This document shows positions 7,847 to 15,408 of a stretch of 23,579 bases of DNA, piece after piece. How positions within the stretch are numbered: position 1 is the stretch's first letter; each line of letters begins with the position of its first letter. The stretch is from Alistipes sp. CAG:268 (lineage in GTDB: Bacteria; Bacteroidota; Bacteroidia; Bacteroidales; Rikenellaceae): positions 1 to 23,579 of the forward strand of contig FR891984.1 of the NCBI GenBank assembly GCA_000434235.1. The letters are read 5' to 3'. Both the position numbers and the translations under genes were made by a program. Under the pieces are notes generated by a model, which was not told the DNA's origin, did no database searches, and worked only from the letters and a program-made list of their open reading frames with translations.

Positions 7847-8959
7847 TTACGATTTCGGCAGAGAGACCTTGTCACCGTCGTGCAGTTTCTGAAGCCCGTT
7901 GGCGGCGACCGTCTCGCCGGCCTCGAGCCCCTCGGCGATGCACCACATCCCGCCGTAGACAGGTCCGGGGGTCACCCTGCGGTAGGAGACCGTACCGTCC
8001 TCGGCAACGACCCATACCGAGGCGAGGTTCTGCGACTGCGAAACACACCGCTGCGGCACGACGACGTACGGAAGCACCGGGCCGACGTTGGCCTCCACGC
8101 GGGCGAACTGCCCGGGTTTGAGACGCCCGTCGGGATTGGGGAAGGCCACGACAAGAACGATGGTCCCCGCCGTACTGGAGACGTCGCGCCGCGTGTAGCT
8201 GTAGCATCCCGGCAGGGGATAGCGCGTTCCGTCGGCCAGCGTCAGGCGGATGTCCGACAACAGCCCCCCGTTGTCGGCCAGCGGTGTGCGGTTGCCGGCG
8301 ATCCGCAGATACTGCGACATCGGGATGGCCACATCGACCGACACCGTATCGGTGTTCGACACCGTGGTCAGCACGTTGAACTGCGTGCCCGGTCCGACAT
8401 AGTCACCCACGTGCGCCTCGGCATGCGCGGCGATGCCGTCGATCGGCGAGCGCAGTTCCGTATAGCCGACGTTGAGCGACGCATTGCGCAGCGCCTGCTC
8501 GGCCGAGCGCACCGCAGCCTCGGCCGCACGGTACTGTGCCGTATACTGGTCGAGCTGCGACTGGCTGATGGCATTGATCCGCGCCAGCGGCACGGCCCGT
8601 TCGTAGTTGTTGCGGGCTTCGACGGCCTGTGCGCGCGCCGATTCGAGTTGGGCCTCGGCCGCCAGCATCGAGGTCGAGAGCTGCTCGGGGTCGATGCGGA
8701 AGAGCAGCTGCCCGCGCCGCACGGGCATGCCGCTCGAAAAGTGGCGTGAGGCGAGGAACCCGTTCACGCGGGGTTGGATCACGGCATCGAAATTGCTCGA
8801 AAGGTAACCGATGAAGCCCATGCGGTTCGGCACGCTGTCGATTCGGGCGCGGAATGTTTCGATCTGTAAGGAAGGCTTCCGGTCCGAAGTATCCGAAGCC
8901 GGCCGACAGCCTCCGAGAAGGCACACCGCAAGACCGGAAAGCATGAAAAGACGTTGCAT
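7847..8959 (-). CDS. Periplasmic adaptor (membrane fusion) lipoprotein of RND efflux system
   Basis: A 370-residue AcrA/HlyD-type adaptor. The N-terminus has a lipoprotein signal ending LLGGC with Cys18 lipidated. The domain order is a lipoyl half (GFLASRHFSSGMPVRRGQLLFRIDP), a helical hairpin (residues roughly 100-160, rich in Ala, Glu and Gln), the second lipoyl half (LRSPIDGIAAHAEAHVGDYV), then beta-barrel and membrane-proximal domains ending in GLEAGETVAANGLQKLHDGD. It bridges the pump and the channel. It is the first gene of the operon; the pump starts three bases after its stop. A possible -7 box TACGTTTT lies at 8992-8999 on the minus strand, but it departs from the consensus at the last base and has no clear -33 partner. 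No TetR-type repressor gene lies next to it. Confidence 0.94.
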   Translation of the reverse strand: MQRLFMLSGLAVCLLGGCRPASDTSDRKPSLQIETFRARIDSVPNRMGFIGYLSSNFDAVIQPRVNGFLASRHFSSGMPVRRGQLLFRIDPEQLSTSMLAAEAQLESARAQAVEARNNYERAVPLARINAISQSQLDQYTAQYRAAEAAVRSAEQALRNASLNVGYTELRSPIDGIAAHAEAHVGDYVGPGTQFNVLTTVSNTDTVSVDVAIPMSQYLRIAGNRTPLADNGGLLSDIRLTLADGTRYPLPGCYSYTRRDVSSTAGTIVLVVAFPNPDGRLKPGQFARVEANVGPVLPYVVVPQRCVSQSQNLASVWVVAEDGTVSYRRVTPGPVYGGMWCIAEGLEAGETVAANGLQKLHDGDKVSLPKS

Positions 8960-9081
8960 AATTACGGTTTTTGATACCCCGAAAACGACAAAAAACGTAC
9001 CGCTACCCGTTCATTACGAATATTTTGGTATAAAAAACCTATTTTTTCACACCTCCGACGGCGGAGTTTAGATTATTTTTA

Positions 9082-9089
9082 TATCTTTG
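9082..9089 (+). promoter_or_regulatory. -7 box (TATCTTTG) of the Hc1 histone-like gene
   Basis: A perfect TATCTTTG followed by C, 37 bases ahead of the ATG at 9127. The expected start near 9096 leaves an A-rich leader of about 30 bases. No TTG lies 19-21 bases upstream. The region between the two divergent genes is notably AT-rich for this window. Confidence 0.55.
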
Positions 9090-9126
9090 CGATGATAACA
9101 AACCCAAAAAATACCGTTTTTAAATT

Positions 9127-9300
9127 ATGAAAGAGTTAGTAGAAAAGATCAACGCCGAGTTCGAGGTATTCGCAGCCAACGCCGCTGCACAGGTCGAGAA
9201 AGGCAACAAGGCGGCCGGCACGCGTGCCCGCAAATCCGCGCTCGAGATTTCGAAGCTGATGAAGGAGTTCCGCAAGGTATCCGTAGAGGCTGCCAAATAA
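9127..9300 (+). CDS. Histone H1-like DNA-binding protein (Hc1 family)
   Basis: A 57-residue basic protein: starts MKELVEKINAEFEVF, has the conserved core GNKAAGTRARKSALEI (residues 26-41), and ends in a Lys/Arg-containing helix. This is the typical sequence and length of the histone H1-like Hc1 protein found across Bacteroidota. It is expected to bind DNA without sequence specificity as a nucleoid-associated protein. The gene stands alone with its own -7 box and a strong terminator just downstream, consistent with high separate expression. It is too short for many gene callers. Confidence 0.9.
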   Translation: MKELVEKINAEFEVFAANAAAQVEKGNKAAGTRARKSALEISKLMKEFRKVSVEAAK

Positions 9301-9318
9301 GAACCTCATCATCCGAAC

Positions 9319-9355
9319 GACAAAGGCCGCCCTTGTTTCAAGGACGGCCTTTGTC
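9319..9355 (+). terminator. Intrinsic terminator after the Hc1 gene
   Basis: A long inverted repeat, 9319-9334 pairing with 9340-9355 with one mismatch (C9330/A9344) and a 5-base loop. It has the AAAGGCCG...CGGCCTTT form typical of Bacteroidota terminators, but the T-run is inside the stem rather than after it. It begins 18 bases after the Hc1 stop and ends 25 bases before the nitroreductase ATG. Confidence 0.85.
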
Positions 9356-9380
9356 ATGCGGAACAAACTACCGGAGAAAA

Positions 9381-10034
9381 ATGAAAACAGGATCCATATG
9401 GAAACGGGTCGCCGCGGCGGGTTGTGCAGCCGCACTCTGCAGCTGCAGTCCGGCACCGGACGGCAGGACGATCGAAACGGACGGCCGTGCGACATCGGAT
9501 GCCGTCGTCGAGACGATCCGCTCGCGCCGCAGCATCCGCCGCTACAGCTCCGCCCGCGTGGGGCGTGACACACTGCGACGCATCCTCGAGTGCGGCATCT
9601 GGGCACCCAACGGACAGGGGCGCGAATCGTGGCAGATCCGCGTGGCCGACAGTCCCCGTCTGCTGGCCGAGCTCGACAGCCTCTACGGAGCCGCCTCGAA
9701 CCGGGAGGAAGGCACGGTGGCAACACCCCGCCCGGCAGCCTACCGGGCTCCGGTCGTCCTCTTCGTAGCCTGCGACGAAAGCTACGACCTCTCGCAGGTC
9801 GATTGCGGCCTGTGGGGCGGCAACGTGATGCTCGCGGCCCACTCGATGGGACTCGGGACATGCTGCCTGGGCGGCATTGCCCGCTTCCTCAATTCGCCCG
9901 ACGGAGCCCCCTTCCTCCGCCGCCTCGACCTGCCCGCCACGCACCGCCTGCTCTACGCCATCGCCCTGGGTTATCCGGCCGAATCACCCGCACCGAAAGA
10001 ACGCGACACCTCGAAAATCGTCTTCCTCGAATAG
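9381..10034 (+). CDS. Nitroreductase-family flavoprotein with lipoprotein signal
   Basis: A 217-residue protein. The N-terminus MKTGSIWKRVAAAGCAAALCSCSP has a basic start, a hydrophobic core and a lipobox-like LCSC ending at Cys22, so it is probably exported and lipidated. The enzyme part is a nitroreductase fold: FMN-phosphate binding RSRRSIRRYSS (48-57), CGIWAPNGQGRESW (71-84), and GLGTCCLGGI (158-167). Most family members are cytoplasmic FMN-dependent NAD(P)H oxidoreductases; a lipid-anchored one is unusual. An internal-start cytoplasmic form is not excluded, as the next ATG is deep inside the fold. GGAG at 9373-9376 provides a weak ribosome site four bases before the ATG. No separate promoter is obvious; it may depend on readthrough from the Hc1 gene. 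The electron donor outside the cytoplasm is unknown. Confidence 0.85.
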   Translation: MKTGSIWKRVAAAGCAAALCSCSPAPDGRTIETDGRATSDAVVETIRSRRSIRRYSSARVGRDTLRRILECGIWAPNGQGRESWQIRVADSPRLLAELDSLYGAASNREEGTVATPRPAAYRAPVVLFVACDESYDLSQVDCGLWGGNVMLAAHSMGLGTCCLGGIARFLNSPDGAPFLRRLDLPATHRLLYAIALGYPAESPAPKERDTSKIVFLE

Positions 10035-10060
10035 CCCGGAGCGGGCACCCGGAATACGAC

Positions 10061-10099
10061 ACCGCCGCTGCTCTTCCTTACGGGAATCACAGCGGCGGT
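10061..10099 (+). terminator. Intrinsic terminator after the nitroreductase gene
   Basis: A perfect 10-bp stem (ACCGCCGCTG at 10061-10070 with CAGCGGCGGT at 10090-10099) around a 19-base loop, followed by ATTTTC. It starts 26 bases after the nitroreductase stop. It could also help stop transcription of the converging phosphoethanolamine transferase gene, though the minus-strand T-run is weak. Confidence 0.75.
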
Positions 10100-10203
10100 A
10101 TTTTCATGCACGCCCTTCTTGCTCCCGGCAGTCCGGGCCGAAGGTGCGGCTGCCGGCTCCGGCCTGCGCGGCATCCCCGCCAAGCGTCCCTGCGAAGGGT
10201 CCG

Positions 10204-11916
10204 TCAGAGCGAGATACCGTACCGGCGGAAGACCTCCATGTCTTCGGGAAGCAGCCCCGCCTTGCGATAGGGGACCGCCTCGTTGTGGTCGTTCAGGTAG
10301 CGGCGCGGGGCCGTGCGGTCATACTCCGGGCTGACCAACGACGCCTCCTTCGATAGGCAGCGCCCTTCGATCGAGGCCATGTCGGCCATCGTGTGGAACA
10401 GGGCGTGGGTCGTGGCCGGTGCCGCCTCGTTGGCCTCGGCCGCCGCAACCTTCTCGGGGAACCGCTCACGGTAACGCTCCGAGAACCAGGCCAGCGACGC
10501 GACGTAGAGCTGGTAGGCGGTCGTCGTGGGCGAAGCGTGCAGAAAGCGCTCCCTCCGGTCGTCGATCAGGTCCTCGCCGTGGTCGGCGCAGTAGAGCAGC
10601 GCCGACGAAGTGTCGTCGAGCGAACGGAGGTAATCGATCGTTCGGGCCAGGAAGTGGTCCGTATAGCGGATCGAGTTGTCGTAGGCATTGACCAGCATCT
10701 GCCGGTGCTGGGCGGCGATCGCCACATCATCGTCGGGCTTGAAATGGGCGAACTCCCGGGGATAGCGCTGGTGGTAGCTGAAGTGCGAGCCGTAGCAGTG
10801 GAGAATCAGCAGGATCTTCTGCGACCGGCTCCGCTCGAGCACCTTGCGCACCTCGTCGAGCAGCTGCATGTCGTAGCGCGGCGAACGGATGTAGATCAGA
10901 TGCTGCGCATCGTGCGCGAGGTTGTCGATCATGGCCCCCTGCCGCGACTGGTTGGAGATGAACCAGGTCTCGAACCCGGCCTCGTTGAACAGGGCCGGAA
11001 GGCCCTTGCGGCGGTAGAGCTCCTCATGCTCGTCGGTATTGACCGACGAGAGGATCAGCGGCACGCTCTTGTGCGTGGTATTGCTCTGCGTGAGCACATC
11101 ACGGAAAACCACCAGATCATCGACCTGCGAGAGTTCGGGATTGGTCTCCCGGTCATACCCGTAGAGCTGCCAGTTCATCGCCCGCGCCGCCTCGCCGATG
11201 ATGTAGAGGTAGACTTCGCGCCCCGGAGCCTCGGCCGTGCGGCGGGCCTCGAAACGGAAATCGCGCGACGTCCGTTCGAAATGGTGCGTCTTGCGGAACT
11301 CCGAGCCGCTCAACCCGAGGTTATAGAAGACGTTCACCGGGAAGATCTCATCGCGGAGTACATGCTTTTCCTCGCTGACGCTGTATGCCGGCCAGAGGGC
11401 CAGCAGGCCGACCGAGAAGATCGCCGCACCGGTCAGTCCGACATTCATGCGCGTCGTGCGCGTGATGTAGCGCTTGTGGGCGATCTCACGAGCCGCAAAC
11501 CACAGCAGCGGGAGGTAAAGCACGCACACCAGAATCACCGAAGGGTAGATGTTGCCGAGCAACTCGCCCGCCTCACCCGGATTGGTCGTCAGGACGTTGG
11601 TGAACATGTCGGTGGCGATGATCGAGTTGCCGAACAGGTAGAGCAGCACGATCTGGAAGGCACAGAAGAAGATGAACGGGAAGGCGAGCCAGATCATCAC
11701 GCCCGAGCGGCGCAGCGCCACGCTCCACATCATGTAGAAGCCCAGCGGCATGAGGATCAGCGCCTCGACAGTCCACACCGAATAGGGCTCCGTGTTGGCC
11801 AACACGCAGTTGGGGATGATCAGCGCCGCAAAGAAATAGACCGTCAGCAGCGTCGTGAAACGGCTGCGGGTCTTGACCGTGCGGCGTCGGAGTTTCTTGT
11901 CGGGATCAGCATTCAT
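10204..11916 (-). CDS. Lipid A phosphoethanolamine transferase-like protein (EptA type, sulfatase fold)
   Basis: A 570-residue inner-membrane enzyme. About five hydrophobic helices lie between residues 20 and 180, followed by a periplasmic alkaline-phosphatase/sulfatase-like domain. The zinc and nucleophile motifs match the EptA family: IIGEAARAMNWQLYGYDRETNP (metal Glu242), NTTHKSVP (nucleophile probably Thr281), CADHGEDL (Asp445-His446) and a later His460 in FLHAS. Members transfer phosphoethanolamine from phosphatidylethanolamine to lipid A or core sugars, lowering surface negative charge and sensitivity to cationic peptides such as polymyxin. The acceptor here is inferred only from family. 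The gene is last in a three-gene minus-strand operon, 14 bases after the Omp85-type barrel gene. Confidence 0.9.
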   Translation of the reverse strand: MNADPDKKLRRRTVKTRSRFTTLLTVYFFAALIIPNCVLANTEPYSVWTVEALILMPLGFYMMWSVALRRSGVMIWLAFPFIFFCAFQIVLLYLFGNSIIATDMFTNVLTTNPGEAGELLGNIYPSVILVCVLYLPLLWFAAREIAHKRYITRTTRMNVGLTGAAIFSVGLLALWPAYSVSEEKHVLRDEIFPVNVFYNLGLSGSEFRKTHHFERTSRDFRFEARRTAEAPGREVYLYIIGEAARAMNWQLYGYDRETNPELSQVDDLVVFRDVLTQSNTTHKSVPLILSSVNTDEHEELYRRKGLPALFNEAGFETWFISNQSRQGAMIDNLAHDAQHLIYIRSPRYDMQLLDEVRKVLERSRSQKILLILHCYGSHFSYHQRYPREFAHFKPDDDVAIAAQHRQMLVNAYDNSIRYTDHFLARTIDYLRSLDDTSSALLYCADHGEDLIDDRRERFLHASPTTTAYQLYVASLAWFSERYRERFPEKVAAAEANEAAPATTHALFHTMADMASIEGRCLSKEASLVSPEYDRTAPRRYLNDHNEAVPYRKAGLLPEDMEVFRRYGISL

Positions 11917-11930
11917 AATCCGTCGTTTGG

Positions 11931-13148
11931 TTAAAACGCCTCATTGACGCTCAGCAGCAAACTGCTCGTATCCTTGCCGAAGCCGTAGTCGAGGCGCACA
12001 TTGACTCGTTTCTTGAGTTCCCAGCGCAGGCCGAGGCCGTAGTTGGGCAGCGTATGCGACCAGTCAAAGCGGTCGAGCGAAGAGAAGACGTTGCCCGCAC
12101 CGCCCCAGACCGTGCAGCCGATCCGCCGCCAGACGCGCTGCCGCAGTTCGACCTGCATGGTGATCATGCTGTTGTCGGCATAGCGGCCCTGATAGTACCC
12201 GCGCATCCGCTGGTTGTCACCCAGACGGGCGAGCATCGGCCACGGCGTGCCCTCGCTGTTGAATACGGCATAGAGGTCGGCCGCAAGGATGCAGTCCTTC
12301 CACACCCGCTGATAGGCATTGGCCTTGAACATAGTCCGCCACAGCGTCTTGTCGCAATTGCCCAGCCCCTTGGGAAAGATCCGCTCCTGAAAACTGAGGT
12401 AGATGCCCCGGAACGGATTGGGGATGAAGTCGCGCGAGTCGTACTCGACAATCACACCCAGTCCCGTGGCCGTATAGTGTGTTTTTTCACCCTGGAGGTA
12501 GGTGAGGTCCGAAAATCCCTTCCCGGCGGTATGTTCGAAACTCAGCACCGTCCCGACATAGGTCTTCGGCAGGATGCGGTAGAGGTAGTTGGCCTCCACC
12601 AGATAGTGCTTCTCGGTATAGGAGACCGGCTTGTTGTAGCGTCCGGCATTGTATCCCACACCCCACATGTCACGGGGCGTCGAGGAGAACATCACCGTAT
12701 AGTTCAGCCGCCGGCGATCCTGCGAGAAGATCGTGTTGCCCGTGACACCCACGGCGTAGACACCCGAGATGGAGACGTTGGCGAAGAGCGAGACGTCGGA
12801 GGGCGCCGTGACCGAATCGGTGCGGTCCAGCCGGTAGAGGCCCGCGGCAAGCAGGCCGATGCCGAGGCTGGTCGTCTTCGAGTAGCTGGGGCCTCCGGCA
12901 AAGGTGAAGTCGATCTTCTTCTCGAACGTCCGATCGACGTTCGATCCCTCGAAATACTTCACCAGCCGGCGGAAGAAGGGATCCCGGCGCTGCCGGGCAT
13001 CGCCCGCCGCGGCGGTGCTGTCCACCGGCAGGGGCGTATAGACGTAGTGCAGCGTGTCGTCGCCCGAGATGAACGAGCGCTCCTGCGCCTGGCCGGGGAG
13101 TGCAAGGCTCACCCACGCAAGGCATAGAACGGCAAGTCTGCGCACCAT
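11931..13148 (-). CDS. Omp85-type outer-membrane beta-barrel protein (surface antigen, no POTRA)
   Basis: A 405-residue protein with a signal peptide cleaved near AQ22 (ALPGQAQ). The rest alternates short polar and aromatic-rich strands typical of an outer-membrane barrel. Omp85 C-terminal marks are YDSRDFIPNPFRGIY (236-250), a RMRGYYQGRY lid-lock type motif (314-323) and a closing repeat ending YGFGKDTSSLLLSVNEAF with a terminal Phe. No POTRA domains precede the barrel; only about 65 non-barrel residues do, so it is not BamA itself but one of the small barrel-only relatives common in Bacteroidota. Function is unknown. It sits three bases after the YtfJ-like gene and 14 bases before the transferase gene, so a shared envelope role is plausible. 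Confidence 0.85.
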   Translation of the reverse strand: MVRRLAVLCLAWVSLALPGQAQERSFISGDDTLHYVYTPLPVDSTAAAGDARQRRDPFFRRLVKYFEGSNVDRTFEKKIDFTFAGGPSYSKTTSLGIGLLAAGLYRLDRTDSVTAPSDVSLFANVSISGVYAVGVTGNTIFSQDRRRLNYTVMFSSTPRDMWGVGYNAGRYNKPVSYTEKHYLVEANYLYRILPKTYVGTVLSFEHTAGKGFSDLTYLQGEKTHYTATGLGVIVEYDSRDFIPNPFRGIYLSFQERIFPKGLGNCDKTLWRTMFKANAYQRVWKDCILAADLYAVFNSEGTPWPMLARLGDNQRMRGYYQGRYADNSMITMQVELRQRVWRRIGCTVWGGAGNVFSSLDRFDWSHTLPNYGLGLRWELKKRVNVRLDYGFGKDTSSLLLSVNEAF

Positions 13149-13151
13149 CCG

Positions 13152-13673
13152 TTACCGATACTGGTCAAGAACCTTGTAGAACGCCTGCTTGTCGGCTTCG
13201 GACAATTCGCCCTTGCGCAGGAAAACCAGCTCGCCCTCCTTGTTTACGAACATCAGCACGAACTTGTTGTTGCAGTCGCCCAGCCCCCATGCCGTGCTCA
13301 GCGTCCGCTCCTGGTCGGCCAGCACCGTGGCGCCGTTCTTCTCGGTACGCTTGCGGGCCATGTTGCGGGCCATGCCGTTGGGGATCATGGGAGCATCCTT
13401 GAGGTTCATCACGCCGAAACCATATATGTTCTCGCTGTCGGCACGGTGGTTCTGCTCGAGTTCGATGGTGAAATCCTCGTTCTGCTTGTGCCGGTCGGGA
13501 TCGACATAGAAAATCATCAGATTCTTCTCTCCGAAATAGGGGAGCTTGGCGGCGTTTCCCTCGAGATCGAGGAGTTTGACATTCTCCACCTTGCGGGGCA
13601 GCCCCTCCTGTGCCCGGGCCGCCGATACCGTCAGTGCGCAGGCGGCGAGCAAAATGATCGTTTGCAGTTTCAT
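13152..13673 (-). CDS. YtfJ-family periplasmic thioredoxin-fold protein without CxxC
   Basis: A 173-residue protein with a signal peptide ending near ARAQ22. The mature part resembles YtfJ: LDLEGNAAKLPYFGEKNLMI, then VMNLKDAPMIPNGMARNMAR (which aligns with the 'DDAIPGSG' region of YtfJ), a strand NKFVLMFVNKEGELVFLRKG, and a closing helix. The fold is expected to be thioredoxin-like, but there is no CxxC pair; the only cysteine in the mature part is in GDCNNK. Its function is not known in the family. It is the first gene of an operon with the Omp85-type barrel and the phosphoethanolamine transferase. The leader is A-rich and lacks a Shine-Dalgarno sequence. Confidence 0.75.
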   Translation of the reverse strand: MKLQTIILLAACALTVSAARAQEGLPRKVENVKLLDLEGNAAKLPYFGEKNLMIFYVDPDRHKQNEDFTIELEQNHRADSENIYGFGVMNLKDAPMIPNGMARNMARKRTEKNGATVLADQERTLSTAWGLGDCNNKFVLMFVNKEGELVFLRKGELSEADKQAFYKVLDQYR

Positions 13674-13708
13674 GGTTTTTACCTTTTCTTGTTTCTACAA
13701 AATCGGGG

Positions 13709-13716
13709 CAAAGATA
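13709..13716 (-). promoter_or_regulatory. -7 box (TATCTTTG) of the YtfJ-barrel-transferase operon
   Basis: A perfect TATCTTTG on the minus strand, preceded by TCG and followed by C, 35 bases ahead of the ATG at 13673. No TTG is present at 19-21 bases upstream. The extended TCG-TATCTTTGC matches that of feoB and the phosphatase gene. Confidence 0.6.
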
Positions 13717-13868
13717 CGATAAAACTCCGAATATCCGGACCGTACCGTATGCTTTTATTGTTCCGAACGTTCGCATTCTTGCACCGGAAGGCTGAAGGCA
13801 ACGGCCCCGGGGCGGGCTGCAGGCCTTTTCATGTGGCGGCGCGAGCCTCCCGATTCCACGATTTTTCG

Positions 13869-13876
13869 TATCTTTG
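13869..13876 (+). promoter_or_regulatory. -7 box (TATCTTTG) of the tyrosine phosphatase gene
   Basis: A perfect TATCTTTG preceded by TTTTTCG and followed by CCGCC and the ATG at 13882. Only five bases separate the box from the start codon, so transcription would start at or next to the ATG, giving a leaderless mRNA. No TTG lies 19-21 bases upstream. Confidence 0.55.
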
Positions 13877-13881
13877 CCGCC

Positions 13882-14367
13882 ATGGAAAACAAGACAAGGA
13901 TTCTGTTCGTATGCCTCGGCAACATCTGCCGCTCCCCGGCAGCCGAGGGCATCCTGCGCAGCATGGCGCAGCGAAGGGGAGTCTCCGACCGGTTCACGGT
14001 CGATTCGGCCGGCACCTACGGCGGACATGCGGGCGACCTTCCCGACCCGCGGATGCGCCGTGCGGCCGCAGCCCGCGGCTACGACCTGACCCACCGCGCG
14101 CGGCAGGTTCGCGAGGAGGACTTCGAACGCTTCGACGCCCTGGTGGTCATGGACGACATGAACTACGAAGCGCTGCACCGGCTGGCCCCGTCGCGGGCCG
14201 CAGCGCAGCGGATCTACCGCATGATGGAGTTCTGCCGCCGCCATCCCGACCGCAGCTACGTCCCCGATCCCTACTACGAGGGGCACGAGGGTTTCGAGCT
14301 GGTGCTCGACCTGCTCGAGGACGGCTGCGAGGGGATTCTCGAGCACTTCGCCGCAGAGCGGGGCTGA
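13882..14367 (+). CDS. Low-molecular-weight protein tyrosine phosphatase
   Basis: A 161-residue cytoplasmic phosphatase of the usual family length. The catalytic P-loop VCLGNICRS spans residues 10-18, with nucleophile Cys11 and Arg17; the general-acid Asp129 lies in VPDPYY. These are the full set of catalytic residues, so activity on phosphotyrosine is likely. The first ATG after the promoter box is at 13882; a 17-codon upstream extension would cover the promoter and is rejected. The gene stands alone, with a bidirectional terminator 40 bases after its stop. No tyrosine kinase or capsule gene is adjacent, so the substrate is unknown. Confidence 0.94.
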   Translation: MENKTRILFVCLGNICRSPAAEGILRSMAQRRGVSDRFTVDSAGTYGGHAGDLPDPRMRRAAAARGYDLTHRARQVREEDFERFDALVVMDDMNYEALHRLAPSRAAAQRIYRMMEFCRRHPDRSYVPDPYYEGHEGFELVLDLLEDGCEGILEHFAAERG

Positions 14368-14408
14368 GGTCCCGGAACGGAGTCTGCAAAGAGGCGGTCC
14401 GGATACGG

Positions 14409-14443
14409 AAAGGGCGTCCTCCGCATGGAAGAGGACGCCCTTT
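14409..14443. terminator. Bidirectional intrinsic terminator
   Basis: A hairpin with AAGGGCGTCCTC (from 14410) pairing with GAGGACGCCC and the following T's (14431-14443), around a 9-base loop. It is followed by TTTTTC on the plus strand and TTTCC on the minus strand. It lies between two converging genes, 42 bases after the phosphatase stop and 40 bases after the PorV-like stop, and can serve both. Confidence 0.88.
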
Positions 14444-14482
14444 TTCAGTCGCGGCAACAGCCGAGGGCCGACACCGGAAGGA

Positions 14483-15355
14483 TCAGAAGTCGAGGCCGAA
14501 GCTGATGCTGTAGGTGTTGTGCAGCGGCGTATCGCGGTCGGCGATCAGGTAGGCGAAATCGAGCCGCAGGTGGAGGAACCGCGCCCCCATGCCGACGGAC
14601 CAGTGGCTCGGGTAGTAGGCGCGCTGTTCGCCGAAATGGTAACCGCCCCGCACCTGCAGCAGCTGCATGAGGTTGTACTCGGCACCGACCGCCATCTGAA
14701 ATCCCCGCACGCTGCCCGGCGAGAAGTAGTAGCCGAGGTCGGTCCCCACCGTGATCTCGTGGGCGTCCGAGAGGTAGGTGTCGAGTGCGGCGCCGATGGT
14801 GAGATCCATCGGCAGCGAACGCCCGACGCCGTCCAGATAGCCGCCCAGATTGCCCAGTTTCGCACCGGCCCGGAAGGTCGAGTAGCTGCCCAGATCGAGC
14901 GGCAGCATGTAGGCGGCGCTCACATCGGCCGCCAGTGCATCGGCCGAGCCGTCGGGGCGCGAAAGGTGCACGTAGCGCCCCACGAGACCCAGGGCCCAGC
15001 GCTCGCCGATCCGCCGCGAATAGCCCAGATCGACCGCCATGTCGCTGTTGCCCCGCTCGCGGAGATACTGTCGCCAGCCCGCCTGCACGAGGTTGCACAC
15101 GTCGAAGCGCCAATACCCCGACACGGCATAACTGTCGAAATCGCCCTGCCCGTAGTAGGACGAGGAGATCTGCGACGGCATCATCGAGAAGACGGCCGTC
15201 GCCGAATTGCCGTAGATGGCGTGCGAACCCGAAAGGGTCGTCATGGCGACTCCGCCCATGGCCATCGACTTGGCGTCGGGATTCGGGAGCACGGCCTCTT
15301 GTGCGCGGCCGCAGAGGGCGGTCAGGACCGCCAGCAACGTAAGCATTCGTTTCAT
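14483..15355 (-). CDS. PorV/PorQ-family outer-membrane protein
   Basis: A 290-residue protein with a signal peptide (MKRMLTLLAVLTALCGRAQ) and a mature part made of repeated amphipathic strands. The start of the mature protein, LPNPDAKSMAMGGVAMT, followed by YGNSATAVF, is the hallmark of the PorV/PorQ family of FadL-like barrels, and the C-terminus ends in a strand finishing with Phe. In Bacteroidota, PorV serves the type IX secretion system as a shuttle, while related proteins have other or unknown roles. No other type IX genes are nearby, so I call the family only. The ATG at 15355 is chosen because it begins the signal peptide and lies just after the promoter; a longer upstream frame is not credible. 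Confidence 0.85.
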   Translation of the reverse strand: MKRMLTLLAVLTALCGRAQEAVLPNPDAKSMAMGGVAMTTLSGSHAIYGNSATAVFSMMPSQISSSYYGQGDFDSYAVSGYWRFDVCNLVQAGWRQYLRERGNSDMAVDLGYSRRIGERWALGLVGRYVHLSRPDGSADALAADVSAAYMLPLDLGSYSTFRAGAKLGNLGGYLDGVGRSLPMDLTIGAALDTYLSDAHEITVGTDLGYYFSPGSVRGFQMAVGAEYNLMQLLQVRGGYHFGEQRAYYPSHWSVGMGARFLHLRLDFAYLIADRDTPLHNTYSISFGLDF

Positions 15356-15360
15356 GAGGG

Positions 15361-15390
15361 CAAATATACGATTTTTTTGCCATCCGCAAA
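15361..15390 (-). promoter_or_regulatory. Promoter of the PorV-like gene
   Basis: On the minus strand a TTTG (15387-15390) lies 18 bases ahead of TATATTTG (15361-15368), which is preceded by TCG and followed by C. The box ends five bases before the ATG at 15355, the same distance as for the phosphatase gene, suggesting a leaderless or nearly leaderless transcript. Confidence 0.6.
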
Positions 15391-15408
15391 CCGCCCGTTG
15401 TCCGGCCG

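Noticed and set aside
6818..8749. 643-codon open frame on the plus strand opposite the pump and adaptor genes
   Set aside because: Same reason: crosses the boundary of two well-supported genes and lacks any family motif.
8960..9126. Possible repressor operator between the divergent efflux operon and Hc1 gene
   Set aside because: The gap is AT-rich, but I found no clear inverted repeat of operator type and no regulator gene adjacent.
10393..11934. 513-codon plus-strand open frame opposite the phosphoethanolamine transferase
   Set aside because: Antisense shadow of an intact enzyme gene with all catalytic residues.
13165..14457. 430-codon minus-strand open frame opposite the phosphatase and across the YtfJ-like gene
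   Set aside because: It overlaps two real genes in wrong frames and contains no domain I recognise.
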